NCBI RefSeq assembly: GCF_030124145.1
Contig: NZ_JASKMS010000019.1
Coordinates: 1 to 64,000 of the forward strand
Length of the DNA: 64,000 nucleotides
Direction of reading: 5' to 3'
Origin: Streptomyces sp. 378
GTDB taxonomy: Bacteria > Actinomycetota > Actinomycetes > Streptomycetales > Streptomycetaceae
The notes beneath the pieces were generated by a model. That model searched no databases. It worked only from the letters and a program-made list of their open reading frames with translations, and had not been told where the DNA came from. The stretch's first letter is position 1. Each line of letters begins with the position of its first letter. This document shows positions 8,240 to 15,296 of the stretch, in pieces. Made by a program: the position numbers and the translations under genes.

Positions 8240-9472
8240 GTGGCAGCGGAGATTGTCAATCCTCGCAGCGAGAGCAGGACCGGCGATACGGATCACGAGG
8301 GCGGTGCGGAGCCCCTCGACTCCTTCGACCCGGCGTTCGCGTTGCACCGCGGCGGCAAGATGGCTGTGCAGGCCACCGTGCCGGTCCGGGACAAGGACGA
8401 TCTGTCCCTGGCGTACACGCCCGGCGTCGCGAAGGTGTGCAGCGCGATCGCGGAGCAGCCGGAGCTCGTGCACGACTACACGTGGAAGTCATCGGTCGTG
8501 GCCGTCGTGACGGACGGTACGGCCGTGCTGGGGCTCGGTGACATCGGGCCCGAGGCCTCCCTCCCGGTGATGGAGGGCAAGGCGATCCTGTTCAAGCAGT
8601 TCGGCGGCGTGGACGCGGTTCCCATCGCCCTGAACTGCACGGACGTCGACGAGATCGTCGAGACCGTGGTGCGGCTCGCGCCGTCGTTCGGCGGAGTCAA
8701 CCTGGAGGACATCTCGGCGCCCCGGTGCTTCGAGGTGGAGCGCAAGCTGCAGGAGCGGCTGGACATCCCGGTCTTCCACGACGACCAGCACGGTACGGCC
8801 GTGGTGACGCTGGCCGCCCTGCGGAACGCCGCGCGGCTGAGCGGGCGGGCACTGGGCGAGCTGCGGGCCGTCATCTCCGGCGCCGGCGCGGCCGGTGTCG
8901 CCATCGCGAAGATGCTGGTCGAGGCCGGGATCGGGGATGTGGCGGTGGCCGACCGCAAGGGTGTCGTGTCGGCCGACCGTGACGACCTCACGCCGGTGAA
9001 GCAGGAGCTGGCCGGGTTCACGAACAAGGCCGGCATCACCGGGTCGCTGGAGTCGGCGCTGGACGGGGCCGATGTGTTCATCGGCGTGTCCGGCGGGACG
9101 GTCCCGGAGTCCGCGGTGGCGACGATGGCCGAGGGCGCGTTCGTCTTCGCCATGGCGAACCCGAACCCCGAGGTGCACCCCGAGGTCGCGCACAAGTACG
9201 CGGCGGTCGTCGCGACCGGGCGGTCGGACTTCCCGAACCAGATCAACAACGTGCTGGCGTTCCCCGGAATCTTCGCCGGGGCGCTGCAGGTGCGGGCCTC
9301 GCGGATCACCGAGGGGATGAAGCTGGCCGCCGCGGAGGCGCTGGCCGCTGTGGTCGGGGACGATCTCGCCGCCGACTACGTCATCCCGTCGCCGTTCGAC
9401 GAGCGGGTCGCTCCGGCGGTCACCGCCGCGGTGGCGGCCGCGGCCCGGGCCGAGGGTGTGGCCCGGCGCTGA
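8240..9472 (+). CDS. maeB: NADP-dependent malic enzyme
   Basis: The 410-residue single-domain-type malic enzyme decarboxylates malate to pyruvate with reduction of NAD(P), supplying NADPH and pyruvate. Visible signatures include SLAYTPGVAKVC (catalytic Tyr region, near 55), GKAILFKQFGGVDAVP (catalytic Lys region), DDQHGTAVVTLAAL (metal ligands) and the dinucleotide fold VISGAGAAGVAIAKMLVEAG near 211-230. It ends with NPNPEVHPEVA and FPNQINNVLAFPGIF. The start is GTG, preceded by AAGGGG. No C-terminal phosphotransacetylase-like domain is present, so it is the short form. S. coelicolor has an NADP enzyme in this chromosomal neighbourhood. Confidence 0.95.
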   Translation: MAAEIVNPRSESRTGDTDHEGGAEPLDSFDPAFALHRGGKMAVQATVPVRDKDDLSLAYTPGVAKVCSAIAEQPELVHDYTWKSSVVAVVTDGTAVLGLGDIGPEASLPVMEGKAILFKQFGGVDAVPIALNCTDVDEIVETVVRLAPSFGGVNLEDISAPRCFEVERKLQERLDIPVFHDDQHGTAVVTLAALRNAARLSGRALGELRAVISGAGAAGVAIAKMLVEAGIGDVAVADRKGVVSADRDDLTPVKQELAGFTNKAGITGSLESALDGADVFIGVSGGTVPESAVATMAEGAFVFAMANPNPEVHPEVAHKYAAVVATGRSDFPNQINNVLAFPGIFAGALQVRASRITEGMKLAAAEALAAVVGDDLAADYVIPSPFDERVAPAVTAAVAAAARAEGVARR

Positions 9473-9498
9473 CAGTGACACTGGCGCTGGTGTGATGT

Positions 9499-9531
9499 GG
9501 CTCCGCCCGGGATCGGGCGGGGCCATTTCTT
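9499..9531 (+). terminator. Rho-independent terminator of malic enzyme
   Basis: GGCTCCGCCCG (9499-9509) pairs with CGGGCGGGGCC (9514-9524) around GGAT with one G-U pair, followed by ATTTCTTTG. Confidence 0.88.
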
Positions 9532-9926
9532 TGCGTTCCGGGTGGGGCCGGGGCTGTTCGGGTGGTGTGCGGGTGGTTCCGGCGGTGACTCCGGTGGTCG
9601 TGTGCGGGTACCTCCGGCGGTGGGGTGCTGCGGTGGTGGGGGTACGCGTCCGCTTCGCCTGACGCCGAGTGGTGGGTCGGGGCCGCGCCGGGGGTGTCCG
9701 TCCTCGGAACGGCGCGATGGGGTCTCACGCCGACTGGCCGGCGTTGACGCGCCAACCGCTGCGGGCGGACACCCCCGACACCCCCCGACACGGCCCCTCG
9801 CGTCGTCCGGCGGCTGCGGGAGCGTTCCGGCCGGCGCCGCAGCACACCGCCCGTCCCTGGCAAGAGGGCGTGTCTCACAGGGCCGGATGGTTCCTTCGGT
9901 CCCCCGCGGAACCTATCGTCAAGGTC
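9532..9926. other. Intergenic stretch between malic enzyme and dehydrogenase
   Basis: About 400 nt without a credible gene. The first part is GGTGG-rich low-complexity DNA (9540-9720). The second part presumably carries the dehydrogenase promoter. The frame open from 9669 into the dehydrogenase encodes Arg/Pro-rich sequence unlike the family before residue 1 at 9927, so I treat it as noncoding. Confidence 0.4.
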
Positions 9927-10892
9927 ATGTTCGCCGTCTACGCCGCCCGAATCGACCGCGACCAGCCGCTGTCCGGCCTGGAGTTGGGAGAGCGCCCGGC
10001 TCCCGAGGCCCGTCCCGGCTGGAGTACCGTCACGGTCAAGGCCGCCTCCCTCAATCACCACGACCTCTGGTCCCTGCGTGGCGTAGGCCTCGCAGAGGAC
10101 AAGCTGCCGATGATCCTCGGCTGTGACGCCGCCGGCGTCGACGAGGACGGCAACGAAGTCGTCCTGCACTCCGTGGTCGGACAGAGTGGGCACGGGGTGG
10201 GCCCGAAGGAACCCCGGTCCATCCTCACGGAGCGTTACCAGGGCACCTTCGCCGAGCAGGTCGCCGTGCCGACCTGGAACATCCTGCCCAAGCCCAAGGA
10301 GCTCTCCTTCGAGGAGGCCGCCTGTCTGCCCACGGCGTGGCTGACCGCGTACCGGATGCTCTTCACCAACGCGGGTGTCCGCCCCGGCGACTCCGTGCTG
10401 GTGCAGGGTGCCGGCGGTGGTGTCGCCACGGCCGCCATCGTGCTGGGCAGGGCCGCCGGTCTCCGGGTCTTCGCCACCAGCCGGGACGAGGCCAGGCGGA
10501 AGCGGGCCGTGGAGCTCGGGGCCGTGGAGGCGCTGGAGTCCGGGGCGCGGCTGCCGCAGCGGGTCGACGCCGTGATCGAGACCGTCGGGGCCGCCACCTG
10601 GTCGCATTCCGTGAAGTCGCTGAAGCCCGGCGGCACGCTGGTGATCTCCGGTGCCACCAGCGGCGACCGGCCCTCGCACGCCGAGCTGACCCGGATCTTC
10701 TTCCTGGAACTCAAGGTCGTCGGGTCCACCATGGGCACCAAGGACGAGCTGGAGGACCTGCTCGCCTTCTGTGCCGCCACCGGTGTGCGGCCCGTCATCG
10801 ACGAGGTCATGCCCATGGATCGCGCGCGGGAGGGCTTCGAGCGGCTGGCTTCGGGTGAACAGTTCGGGAAGGTCGTGCTGACGAACCCCTGA
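9927..10892 (+). CDS. Zinc-binding-type dehydrogenase (MDR/quinone oxidoreductase-like)
   Basis: The 321-residue medium-chain dehydrogenase/reductase has an N-terminal GroES-like fold (VKAASLNHHDLWSLRG, ILGCDAAGVDEDGNEV). The nucleotide fold is VLVQGAGGGVATAAIVLGRA near residues 156-175, and the C-terminus has the usual GFERLASGEQFGKVVL ending. The structural and catalytic zinc Cys residues of true alcohol dehydrogenases are not obvious, which suggests a quinone-reductase-like, NADPH-dependent enzyme. Substrate unknown. The ATG at 9927 starts the recognisable domain. Confidence 0.9.
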   Translation: MFAVYAARIDRDQPLSGLELGERPAPEARPGWSTVTVKAASLNHHDLWSLRGVGLAEDKLPMILGCDAAGVDEDGNEVVLHSVVGQSGHGVGPKEPRSILTERYQGTFAEQVAVPTWNILPKPKELSFEEAACLPTAWLTAYRMLFTNAGVRPGDSVLVQGAGGGVATAAIVLGRAAGLRVFATSRDEARRKRAVELGAVEALESGARLPQRVDAVIETVGAATWSHSVKSLKPGGTLVISGATSGDRPSHAELTRIFFLELKVVGSTMGTKDELEDLLAFCAATGVRPVIDEVMPMDRAREGFERLASGEQFGKVVLTNP

Positions 10893-10912
10893 GCACGGCT
10901 GAGGGTGCGTTG

Positions 10913-10943
10913 ACGGTCGGTCCGGAGCGGGCCGGCCGTTTTC
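10913..10943 (+). terminator. Rho-independent terminator of the dehydrogenase
   Basis: ACGGTCGGTCC (10913-10923) pairs with GGGCCGGCCGT (10929-10939) with two G-U pairs around GGAGC, followed by TTTT. Confidence 0.85.
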
Positions 10944-10947
10944 GTGT

Positions 10948-10990
10948 GTCAACTAGGATTGACGTGAGCTCGGTGTCAACGTAGGTTGAC
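10948..10990. promoter_or_regulatory. Twin operator palindromes upstream of HTH/Clp-N operon
   Basis: Two inverted repeats share half-sites: GTCAA-CTAGGA-TTGAC (10948-10963) and GTCAAC-GTAG-GTTGAC (10975-10990). Their centres are 27 bp apart and the second ends 3 nt before the HTH gene's ATG. This is a likely autoregulatory operator for the small HTH protein; bound protein would block initiation. Confidence 0.65.
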
Positions 10991-10993
10991 GTC

Positions 10994-11203
10994 ATGACCG
11001 AAGCAACGGATCTGGCCGAGCGCGCGGGTGACCATGATCCCCGGGTCGGCCTGCGGGCCGTCGCCGCGCTGCGCCGGCTGCTGGAGCAGTTGGAAGCCGT
11101 GCAGGTGCGCAATGCGCGCAACCACGGCTGGTCCTGGCAGGAGATCGCCACCGAACTCGGTGTGAGCAGGCAGGCCGTGCACAAGAAGTACGGGAGGCAT
11201 TGA
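10994..11203 (+). CDS. Small helix-turn-helix DNA-binding protein
   Basis: The 69-residue protein is almost entirely one HTH unit. Helices AVAALRRLLEQLEAVQVRNAR are followed by GWSWQEIATELGVSRQAVHKKYG (45-67), a sigma-70-region-4-like turn. It is encoded directly behind the twin palindromes and overlaps the Clp-N gene by TGATG, so the two are translationally coupled. The likely role is repressor of its own operon, with the Clp-N protein as partner or client. Confidence 0.85.
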   Translation: MTEATDLAERAGDHDPRVGLRAVAALRRLLEQLEAVQVRNARNHGWSWQEIATELGVSRQAVHKKYGRH

Positions 11204-11775
11204 TGTTCGAGCGGTTCACGAAGGACGCCCGTGACGTGGTGAAGAGCGCGTACGAACATGTGGAGGGGAGTGGCGGGGGCGGAGGGTGTGTGGAGCCGGA
11301 GCATCTGCTGCTGGCACTGCTCGACCGGGAGGGCAGTCGTGGCTCCTTCGCACTCACGGCCCTCGGGCTCGGTGAGCGGCGGGGCTCCGTGCGTGAGGCG
11401 CTGCGTGAGGCGCGGCGGCGGGCCGGGTTGACACAGGCCGAGACCGATGCGCTGGCCGGGCTGGGGATCGACGTGGAGGAGATCGTCGCCCGGGTGGAGG
11501 ACGTGCACGGGGTCGGCGCCCTGGCCGGCGACCGCAAGGACAAGCGGTGGTGGTCGGGGCGGGTCTCCTTCAGCCGGGGCGCCAAGGACGTGCTGGAGCG
11601 CTCTTTGCGGGTCGCACTCGCCCAGCGGGACCGGAACATCGGGGACGAGCACATCCTGCTGGCCCTGACCCTGCGCCCCGATGTGCCGGCCGAGGTTCTC
11701 GCCGACCACGGGGTGACGTACGAGTCACTGGTGCGGGTGCTGTACGGCAGTGGTGGCGAGGCCAAGGCCGGCTGA
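11203..11775 (+). CDS. Clp N-terminal domain protein (no ATPase)
   Basis: The 190-residue protein consists of two Clp-N repeats: MFERFTKDARDVVKSAYEHV..EPEHLLLALL (about 1-75) and FSRGAKDVLERSLRVALAQ..IGDEHILLALTL (about 115-190). There is no AAA+ module. The repeat pair is the ClpC/ClpA substrate or adaptor docking domain, so this may be a stand-alone decoy or adaptor that modulates Clp proteolysis. ATG at 11203 overlaps the HTH stop; a TTG one codon earlier is possible. Confidence 0.88.
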   Translation: MFERFTKDARDVVKSAYEHVEGSGGGGGCVEPEHLLLALLDREGSRGSFALTALGLGERRGSVREALREARRRAGLTQAETDALAGLGIDVEEIVARVEDVHGVGALAGDRKDKRWWSGRVSFSRGAKDVLERSLRVALAQRDRNIGDEHILLALTLRPDVPAEVLADHGVTYESLVRVLYGSGGEAKAG

Positions 11776-11791
11776 GGGCTGCGCCCCGGGC

Positions 11792-12859
11792 CTACTTCTT
11801 CTGCGTGCGCAGGAGGGCTCCGATGTGGGCCGCCGCCGTCGACAGGTGGCGGCGGGCGTCACGCAGTTGGTCGGGGGAGACGCCGTGGTCGCGGGCCGCG
11901 TCCCGGATGTCGTCCCGGAAGCGGTCGAGGAGGCGGTCCAGGTCGCGGGCAGGGTCGCCGGTGGAGTCCGCGGCGTCCTCGTGGGCCCAGGCCGGTTCGT
12001 AGGCGGCCGGGAAGTCCTCCCGGGGCGGTGATGAGGGGGTCGGCTCCGCGGGCTTGCCGGTGCCGGTCCAGTCGAAGCCGAAATCCTTGCCGAAGTCCTT
12101 GCCGTAGTCCTTTCCGAACTCGCCCGCCTCCTTGACCAGTTCGCTCAGGCCCTCCCGCAGGCCCGTCGGCCAGTCGCCGCGGGCGAAGTGGTCCTGCACC
12201 TGCTCCTGGACGCGGCGGGTGATGCGCTGCACCTGCTCCTGGGCCTGGGCGCGGGCCTGTTCCTGGGCCTCCTTCGCCTGACGGCGGGCGCGCTGGGCGT
12301 CCTCCCGGGCGCGGCGGCTCTCGTCCTTGGCGCGCCGGGCCTGTTCCTTCCACTCCTGCCGGGCGCGGCGCATCTCCTCCTTGGCGATGCGCCAGGTCTC
12401 CCTGTCGCCGTGCTGCGAGAAGTCACCGCCCGGAGCACCCGCCTGGCCGTCGGTCCTGGTGGCGGTGTCCCGGCGGGCCTCGGTCGCCGCCGCGCGCATC
12501 TCGCGGCGCAGGTCACCGGCTGCTCCGCGCACATCGGCCCGGATCTCCGCGGCCAGCTCCGCCACGGACTCCCGGATCTCCAGCTCCAGATCAGCCAGTT
12601 CACCGCTGCGGTCGGCCAGTTCGGCTCGGCCCGTGTCCGTGATCGAGTAGACCTTGCGGCCGCCCTCGGTGGTGTGGGTGACCAGGCCTTCGGCTTCCAG
12701 CTTGGCCAGGCGGGGGTAGACCGTGCCGGCCGACGGCGCGTACAGCCCCTGGAAGCGCTCCTCGAGGAGGCGGATCACCTCGTAGCCGTGGCGGGGGGCC
12801 TCGTCCAGCAACTTCAGCAGGTAGAGGCGGAGGCGGCCGTGGGCGAAGACGGGGGGCAT
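11792..12859 (-). CDS. PadR family transcriptional regulator with long C-terminal extension
   Basis: The first 90 residues are a PadR winged helix: RLYLLKLLDEAPRHGYEVIRLL, YAPSAGTVYPRLAKLEAEGL, KVYSITDTGRAEL. The rest of the 355 residues is unusual for the family. There is a charged helical region (100-260) dense in Arg, Glu, Gln and Ala that should form a coiled coil. A GKDYGKDFGKDFGFDW repeat follows, then a C-terminal helical tail. It starts at the ATG right after the stop of the DUF4097 gene (TGACATG), so the two are coupled. It probably regulates that pair through the palindrome at 13883-13892. Confidence 0.88.
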   Translation of the reverse strand: MPPVFAHGRLRLYLLKLLDEAPRHGYEVIRLLEERFQGLYAPSAGTVYPRLAKLEAEGLVTHTTEGGRKVYSITDTGRAELADRSGELADLELEIRESVAELAAEIRADVRGAAGDLRREMRAAATEARRDTATRTDGQAGAPGGDFSQHGDRETWRIAKEEMRRARQEWKEQARRAKDESRRAREDAQRARRQAKEAQEQARAQAQEQVQRITRRVQEQVQDHFARGDWPTGLREGLSELVKEAGEFGKDYGKDFGKDFGFDWTGTGKPAEPTPSSPPREDFPAAYEPAWAHEDAADSTGDPARDLDRLLDRFRDDIRDAARDHGVSPDQLRDARRHLSTAAAHIGALLRTQKK

Positions 12860-12860
12860 G

Positions 12861-13832
12861 TCAGAGCACCTTCTTGTCGGTCGTGCCGTCGGCCGGGGCG
12901 GTGGTGGGGTCATCGCCGGGGCCGGAGACGGAATTGTCTCCCGAGCCGCTCCGGGGGGCGTCCGCCGGGTCCGCCGCCGATCCGTTGCCACCGGGCCGCG
13001 TGCCCCACGGCTCCTCGTCCTCGTCCTCCCGGGCCGGGCGTCGCAGCAGGGCGATCGAGCCGGACACGGTGGTGGCCCGGAGTTTGCCGGTGCCCGCGCC
13101 CAGGCGGCCCGTGATCTTGTGGGCGCCCCATTGGCCGTGCACCCGCAGTCCGTCGAAGGCGTTGGAGACGGAGCCGCTCGCCGTGTTCGCCTCGACGTCC
13201 GCGTCCGCCGGGTACGGCAGCCGGATCGCGATCTCGCCCGAGACGCTGGTCAGCCGGACGTCCGTCGGGCCGTTCGGATCGAGGTCGACGATCATCGAGC
13301 CGCTGACCGACTCCGCCCGCACGGAGGGGCCGGAGCCCTCGACCACCGTGAGGTCGCCGGAGACCGACTTGAACCGCAGGTCGCCGGTCACGTCCTGGGC
13401 CTCCAGGTTGCCGGAGACCGTTTCGGCGCGGACCGGGCCGGAGAGGCCGACCAGGGTGGTGTCGCCGGTGACGCCCTTCACCACCGACGGGCCCTGGACC
13501 CCGGAGATCACGGCACCCGCGCCCACCACCCCTACCTCCACCCGGGTGCCGGCCGGGACGGCCAGGGAGACCGTCGCGCTGCGGCACCAGCCCTTGCGGT
13601 CCAGCCACTTGAGGAAGCCCTTCCACGGCAGGTCCTCATAGGCCACCGTGAGGGTGCCGTCCTGCTGGGTCACCACCAGGGGCGGCCCCTCGATCTCGGA
13701 GATCTCCAGGCGGGCGGAACCTTCGTCGGTGCCCACCACGTTCACCGTTCCGTTGACGAGACGTACGTGCAGATCGCTCACAGGCTCGTCGAAGGTGAGC
13801 TTCCTCGGTTCCGTGACGGACCACTCGGACAT
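12861..13832 (-). CDS. DUF4097 beta-strand-repeat protein (putative adhesin-like)
   Basis: The 323-residue protein is built of DUF4097-type right-handed beta repeats with recurring SVSG cores: ETVSGNLEAQDVTGDLRFKS, SVSGDLTVVEG, SVSGSMIVDLD, SVSGEIAIRLP, TASGSVSNAF, TVSGSIALL. No signal peptide or membrane helix is seen, so it is likely cytoplasmic or peripheral. The last 50 residues are a disordered acidic/Pro tail. The ATG at 13832 follows GGGGAGG. It is paired with the PadR regulator; function of the family is not established. Confidence 0.85.
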   Translation of the reverse strand: MSEWSVTEPRKLTFDEPVSDLHVRLVNGTVNVVGTDEGSARLEISEIEGPPLVVTQQDGTLTVAYEDLPWKGFLKWLDRKGWCRSATVSLAVPAGTRVEVGVVGAGAVISGVQGPSVVKGVTGDTTLVGLSGPVRAETVSGNLEAQDVTGDLRFKSVSGDLTVVEGSGPSVRAESVSGSMIVDLDPNGPTDVRLTSVSGEIAIRLPYPADADVEANTASGSVSNAFDGLRVHGQWGAHKITGRLGAGTGKLRATTVSGSIALLRRPAREDEDEEPWGTRPGGNGSAADPADAPRSGSGDNSVSGPGDDPTTAPADGTTDKKVL

Positions 13833-13882
13833 GGTGCAGACCTCCCCGACTCGACGCGCCATATCGCGTCCTCTCGTATTCA

Positions 13883-13892
13883 CGATATATCG
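13883..13892. promoter_or_regulatory. Candidate PadR operator CGATATATCG
   Basis: A perfect 10-bp palindrome, strikingly AT-rich for this genome, lies 51 nt before the DUF4097/PadR operon start. A partial copy (CCATATCGCG) is at 13859-13868. Position and symmetry fit autoregulation by the PadR protein. Confidence 0.55.
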
Positions 13893-13974
13893 CGGTGCGG
13901 GAAAGTCAAGACACTCGTTCCGGCGACGGCCGGGTGCGCAAAAGTCATCAAGATGTGGCAAATCGCCCTAGCGT

Positions 13975-14811
13975 ATGAGCATGTCGACGGAAGCTGACCG
14001 CACCGGTCCCGCCCCCGGGGCGCTGCTGTTGTGCCGGGCGTCACCCGGCTCCGTCGCCCCCGTCGCGCATCTGCTGCGCGAACCGATGCAACTCACCCGG
14101 GCGGGCGACGAGTGGAGTGCTCTCGTCCCCGAGGGCCGTCCCTGGCGGGACGGCGCCGATCCCGTCGACCGGGTGGTCACCGGCTGGGCCACGGCCCTCG
14201 CCGTCGGCGCGCCCTGGCCCGTCCTCGCCCTGTGGTGGGACACCGAGCACGCGGGATTCACGTTCGCGTCCGGCTTCCGCCGCCCGGTCGGCTTCGTATG
14301 GCTCGCGAGCGGCGTCCCGGTGGGGGAGGACGAGGCGATGCGCACCTTCGCGGCACGCCTGGGCCTCGACCCCGTCCTGGACGTCCAGGACCTTGGGCGA
14401 CTGACCGAACCCGACTCCGCGGCCGACGCCGACGCCCGCCTGCGCGGCCTGCTCGCGGTGCTCGCGCGCGTGGGGGTCTCCCTGCCCGCCGGACTCGTTC
14501 CCGGCGAACCCGCCGACCGACTCCGGGAGGCCGCCGCCCGTCGGCCTGACACCGTGCCCGTCGCATGGCCGGGCCGGCGCGAGGCGGTCGCGGAACGCGA
14601 CACCGTCGACCACAGCCGCTTCGGCCCCTGGATGCCCTGGACCGGCGGCCCGAGGGCCCGCGCCCTGGCCTTCGCCCAGGTGGCGGTGGGTCTCCCGCTC
14701 ATCGCTTGGGGCCTGAGGCGGCGCAGCGGCGGCTGGACCACGGCAGGAGTGCTGCTGCTCGCGCACGGCGCACTGGGCCTGGCGTACACCCTCACGCACC
14801 CGCCAGACTGA
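13975..14811 (+). CDS. Hypothetical protein with C-terminal membrane helices
   Basis: A 278-residue protein I do not recognise. The first 225 residues are soluble-looking, with WPVLALWWDTEHAGFTFASGF and GRLTEPDSAADADARLRGLL. Two hydrophobic segments end it: ALAFAQVAVGLPLIAWGL (about 228-245) and TTAGVLLLAHGALGLAYTL (about 254-272). This suggests a cytoplasmic domain tethered by a C-terminal hairpin. ATG codons at 13975 and 13981 are both possible, and neither has a strong ribosome site. It is divergent from the PadR operon. Confidence 0.7.
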   Translation: MSMSTEADRTGPAPGALLLCRASPGSVAPVAHLLREPMQLTRAGDEWSALVPEGRPWRDGADPVDRVVTGWATALAVGAPWPVLALWWDTEHAGFTFASGFRRPVGFVWLASGVPVGEDEAMRTFAARLGLDPVLDVQDLGRLTEPDSAADADARLRGLLAVLARVGVSLPAGLVPGEPADRLREAAARRPDTVPVAWPGRREAVAERDTVDHSRFGPWMPWTGGPRARALAFAQVAVGLPLIAWGLRRRSGGWTTAGVLLLAHGALGLAYTLTHPPD

Positions 14812-15012
14812 CGGCCCGCCTGCCTCACTGACTGACGCCCTGACGCCCTGACGCCCTGACGGCCGCCTGACCGACGGCCTGAGCCCGCCTGACCGGCAGC
14901 CTGACGGCCCACCTGACTGACGCCCTCACGCCCTGACGCCCTCACGCCCTGACGCCCTCACGGCCTGACGCCCTCACGGCCTGACGCCCTCACGGCCTGA
15001 CGCCCTCACGCC
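14811..15012. repeat. Tandem short repeats (TGACGCCCTCACG-type)
   Basis: About 200 nt of imperfect tandem repeats built on TGACGCCC(T). From about 14920 they settle into a 16-bp unit TGACGCCCTCACG(G/C)CC present about six times. No gene is seen. The array separates two convergent genes. Confidence 0.85.
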
Positions 15013-15030
15013 TCGGCGGCGGTGTGTGTC

Positions 15031-15210
15031 CTACTCGTCGTCCTCGTCGTCCAGTCGCGCCAGCCACGTCGCCAGCCGCTCCACCGGAACCTCGAAGTCG
15101 GGATTGAGATCGACGAACGTCCGCAGTTGCTCGGCGAGCCACTCGAAGGTGACTTCCTCCTCGCCGCGCCGCTTCTCCAGTTCCTCGATGCCACGGTCCG
15201 TGAAGTACAT
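15031..15210 (-). CDS. DUF6104 family small protein
   Basis: A 59-residue acidic protein (MYFTDRGIEELEKRRGEEEV, then TFEWLAEQLRTFVDLNP and a DDEDDE tail) that I recognise as a small conserved actinomycete family. No domain of known function. It is predicted to be helical and cytoplasmic. A terminator separates its start from sucA. Confidence 0.85.
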   Translation of the reverse strand: MYFTDRGIEELEKRRGEEEVTFEWLAEQLRTFVDLNPDFEVPVERLATWLARLDDEDDE

Positions 15211-15238
15211 GCCCCCAAGGATAGGTGGGCGCAAACGG

Positions 15239-15273
15239 CCGGGCCGCACCCCCGAAGCGGGGATGCGGCCCGG
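15239..15273 (-). terminator. Terminator hairpin of sucA
   Basis: CCGGGCCGCA (15239-15248) pairs with TGCGGCCCGG (15264-15273). An inner CCCC/GGGG stem and one bulged A close a CGAAGC loop. It lies just beyond the sucA stop. Confidence 0.75.
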
Positions 15274-15296
15274 TCACGCGGGACGTGCGTGGGCGA

